NCBI GenBank assembly: GCA_023439125.1
Contig: JAEXOU010000005.1
Location: 868,001-932,000 of the forward strand
DNA: 64,000 bases
DNA from: Bacillota bacterium
Lineage (GTDB): Bacteria; Bacillota; Clostridia; Lachnospirales; Lachnospiraceae
Direction of reading: 5' to 3'
The notes under the pieces were generated by a model. It was not told the origin of the DNA, did not search any database, and was given only the letters and a program-made list of their open reading frames with translations. A program made the position numbers and the translations under genes. Shown here in pieces: positions 62,052 through 64,000 of this stretch; the stretch's first letter is position 1; every line of letters starts with the position of its first letter.

Positions 62052-63035
62052 TTATATAGTTTCCCCTTTCACTAAAAGATAATCCAATAGTATCTCTGTT
62101 TGAGTAGACTTCCCATTAATTAGGTCAAAAAGCATATTAACTGCCATGATAGCTATTTTTTCTACTGAATTATCGATTGTTGTAAGTCTTGGTGTAACAT
62201 AATCTAAAACATCAATGTTATCAAAGCCCATAATTCCATAATCTTTTTTTGCCTTTTTGCCAAGTGTTTTTAAATGCTTCATAAGTTCCAATGCAAATAT
62301 ATCACCAGAGCAGAAGAATGCAGTTTTCACACCATCTTCTAGTTGGTTTGCACAAAGGCCCAAATAGTCTACTTGATCAATAATAACTGCCTCAACCTCT
62401 GTTGAACTCATCATTGCTTCTTTAAAGCCCTTTTCTCGTTCTTCATGAACATAGATGTTCTCTTTTCCACGGTCTAATAATGGTGGACAAACAAAAACCA
62501 CTTTTTGATAGCCTTTTTTAATGATTCGAACAGATGCTGCTCTTGCTGCCTCTCGTTCATTGATTCCTACAAAAGGAATATCTTCTTCGATTTTATTATC
62601 GATGGTTACAATCGGTGTATTTAAACTATCAAGATACTTTTTATACTCTTTTCCTTGATTCACAGAAGATAAAATAATTCCCTCCACGTGATAATCCACA
62701 AGTCTTGCAATCTGCTCTTTTTCTATGGCTGGGTTCTTCTCATGTAGTGTAATATTAACAAAGTATCCTTGTTTTCTAGCCTCTAATTCAATTGCATTTA
62801 ACATCTGCGCGAAATATCGGTTATTGACATCAAGGATTACTACACCAATGTTGTAGGTCTGCCCTTTGACAAGTCCTCTTGCTAATAGATCTGGTCGATA
62901 ATCATATTTTTTCGCTGTTTGTAATATAAGATCCTTGGTTTGTGGATTAATTCTTCCAGTATCTGACAACGCACGATGTACGGTTGTACGTGATACTCCA
63001 CACATTTTAGCAAGGTCTTTTGTCGTTATGCCCAT
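62052..63035 (-). CDS. LacI family transcriptional regulator
   Basis: A 327-aa repressor. The HTH and hinge lie in residues 1-60 (GITTKDLAKMCGVSRTTVHR, RPDLLARGLVKG). The periplasmic-binding-like domain follows (NIGVVILDVNNRYFAQMLN, DYGIMGFDNIDV, TPRLTTIDNSVEKIA). The start at 63035 follows AAAGGAG at 11 bases. It lies between the GH51 and GH43 genes on one strand and probably controls them in response to a pentose or pentose oligosaccharide. A candidate operator is at 63074. Confidence 0.92.
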   Translation of the reverse strand: MGITTKDLAKMCGVSRTTVHRALSDTGRINPQTKDLILQTAKKYDYRPDLLARGLVKGQTYNIGVVILDVNNRYFAQMLNAIELEARKQGYFVNITLHEKNPAIEKEQIARLVDYHVEGIILSSVNQGKEYKKYLDSLNTPIVTIDNKIEEDIPFVGINEREAARAASVRIIKKGYQKVVFVCPPLLDRGKENIYVHEEREKGFKEAMMSSTEVEAVIIDQVDYLGLCANQLEDGVKTAFFCSGDIFALELMKHLKTLGKKAKKDYGIMGFDNIDVLDYVTPRLTTIDNSVEKIAIMAVNMLFDLINGKSTQTEILLDYLLVKGETI

Positions 63036-63073
63036 AATAGACAAATCTCCTTTTAAATCGTTTCTTACTACTA

Positions 63074-63098
63074 TACCATAAAATTATATATATTGGTA
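63074..63098 (-). promoter_or_regulatory. Possible operator upstream of the LacI-family gene
   Basis: TACCA, 15 AT-rich bases and TGGTA form an inverted repeat that overlaps a TATAAT hexamer (63083-63088, minus strand). Further out, AAATCGT and AACGATTT are also roughly symmetric. The -35 is poor. Autoregulation is likely in this family, but the site is only a guess. Confidence 0.3.
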
Positions 63099-63136
63099 CA
63101 TACGATTTCTATTTTCTACTAAATCCTAACTAAAAA

Positions 63137-64000
63137 TTACATCACTTGGATTCGAATCATATTGACAGAAAGTGGTTGAAGCTTTGCTTTTACGCGCCCA
63201 TTCACCACGCTAGAATCCTCTACTTGATATGGTTTCACCTCATTATGATTCTGAAGATTACTAGCTTTCTTATCTTTATGACTTAACGCAAGATGTTCCT
63301 TAATACTTTCAACTTCAAATTGTTGAAGCATTAATTGCAAATCAACGCTTTCTTCTTCACTTCGATTCACTGCGAAAATTACGATCTCTTTTTTTTCATC
63401 ATTGTATACAACTACTTCGTCCACGTAAGGTACCTTCTCAAATCCTTCACAGGAATAAGATTGGCACTGTAACAGTTCGTTCAACACAATCCCATGTCCA
63501 TAATTGGCCATCCATGAGAATGGATAATAGATAGGTTGTACCCAAACCTCACCACCCTTAACAGTCATAATAGCTGCACTGATATTCGTTAATAAAGACT
63601 GACATGCTATTTTAATACGATCTGCATGTTTGATAAAGTTCATCATCATGCTGGAAAAAAGCAAGCAATCCTCCATCGTATAAATCTGTTCACTTAGATG
63701 GGGTGCAATCTGCCATGGTTTCTCATCCACTTGAGCTGCTACTTCTTTATCTGGAATGGACCATACTCCCCATTCATCAAAACTGATATCAATCACTTTT
63801 TTTGAACGTTTCTTTGCTTTTACAACATCACATGCTGAAATTACTGTATTAATATAATTTTCCATATCAATCGATTGAGCTAGAAAATATTTTGTTCCCT
63901 TTTCTTGATTCCCATAATACTGATGAAGAGATATATAGTCTACATAATCGTAAGTATATCCTAAGGTAATCACTTCCCAGTCGGGATAGCTAAGCATATC
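63137..64000 (-). CDS. Alpha-L-arabinofuranosidase, GH51, partial (N-terminus beyond window)
   Basis: 288 codons of the C-terminal part, running off the right edge. The nucleophile glutamate is in ISFDEWGVW. YDYVDYISLHQYYGNQEKGT precedes it in the barrel, and a C-terminal beta-sandwich (about the last 110 residues) ends LSVNMIRIQVM. GH51 enzymes remove arabinose from arabinoxylan and arabinan oligosaccharides inside the cell. The acid/base glutamate lies outside the window. The gene is 93 bases upstream of the LacI-family gene. Confidence 0.9.
   Translation of the reverse strand, partial: DMLSYPDWEVITLGYTYDYVDYISLHQYYGNQEKGTKYFLAQSIDMENYINTVISACDVVKAKKRSKKVIDISFDEWGVWSIPDKEVAAQVDEKPWQIAPHLSEQIYTMEDCLLFSSMMMNFIKHADRIKIACQSLLTNISAAIMTVKGGEVWVQPIYYPFSWMANYGHGIVLNELLQCQSYSCEGFEKVPYVDEVVVYNDEKKEIVIFAVNRSEEESVDLQLMLQQFEVESIKEHLALSHKDKKASNLQNHNEVKPYQVEDSSVVNGRVKAKLQPLSVNMIRIQVM

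Noticed and set aside
1..64000. tRNA, rRNA, CRISPR array, integrase, transposase or phage structural genes
   Set aside because: None seen on either strand; mobile-type features are limited to non-coding palindromes.

Overview
The window comes from a low-GC, endospore-forming Firmicute. It fits a Lachnospiraceae (Clostridium cluster XIVa) plant-polysaccharide degrader of the Lachnoclostridium/Clostridium phytofermentans type. The lineage call is inference from gene content: gpr, spoIIP, sigK, a SpoIID-domain protein, a GerA-family protein, IreB, a Firmicute-type ThiI, GH31/GH43/GH51 glycosidases, AT-rich codon use and strong AGGAGG-type ribosome binding sites. No tRNA, rRNA, CRISPR array, prophage or intact transposase was seen. 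Most genes lie on the minus strand, so transcription mostly runs from high to low coordinates.

Layout, low to high. 1-713 is the 5' part of a SpoIID/LytB-domain gene. 1.6-5 kb holds two signal peptidases I and galE-galK. 5-7.8 kb holds pyrE, pyrD, pyrK and an untracked 49-aa membrane protein. 7.9-12 kb holds a VanZ-like protein, a HAD phosphatase, an alpha/beta hydrolase and an M23 peptidase. sigK follows on the plus strand, then an auto-regulated-looking RHH/DUF1413 pair.

14-29 kb is a conserved housekeeping block matching the Bacillus alaS-downstream and dnaK-downstream neighbourhoods: U32 peptidase, trmR, S51 peptidase, MltG-like fragment, rnj, fur, DUF1292, ruvX, ireB, mtaB, an HPr-like gene on the plus strand, thiI, cysteine desulfurase, rsmE and an ABC-F ATPase. 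30.7-37.3 kb is the heat-shock operon hrcA-grpE-dnaK-dnaJ-prmA under a perfect CIRCE. hemW, lepA, spoIIP, gpr and divergent rpsT complete the classical gpr-spoIIP-lepA-hemW-hrcA order. That order is interrupted here by a radical SAM gene, a DUF3267 protein, a GNAT enzyme, an MCP and a toxin-immunity-like remnant. 51-64 kb is accessory and carbohydrate-related: a TtcA-like ATPase, an oxidoreductase with an apparent AUU start, GH31 alpha-xylosidase, a zinc-ribbon protein, a GerA-family germination protein, MATE, an amidase, GH43, a LacI regulator and a partial GH51.

The most unusual content is between genes. At least three families of dispersed, strongly palindromic elements occur. Family 1 is a ~200-bp branched palindrome with covarying arms and a GNRA-like tetraloop (17.2-17.7, 37.4-37.8, 51.2 kb). 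Family 2 is an invariant GGAAATTC-type core with variable but self-complementary flanks (15.5, 23.9, 29.4, 45.0, 55.7 kb), three copies being fused to a GC-rich GCGTAGCGTAG hairpin. Family 3 has a conserved CTTACAAGTCCCAC/GTGGGCTTGTGAG interior inside locus-specific perfect stems (1.4, 31.9, 45.8 kb, with a deleted relative at 12.9 kb). Conserved pairing with changing sequence is the strongest sign in this window of undescribed structured or mobile elements.
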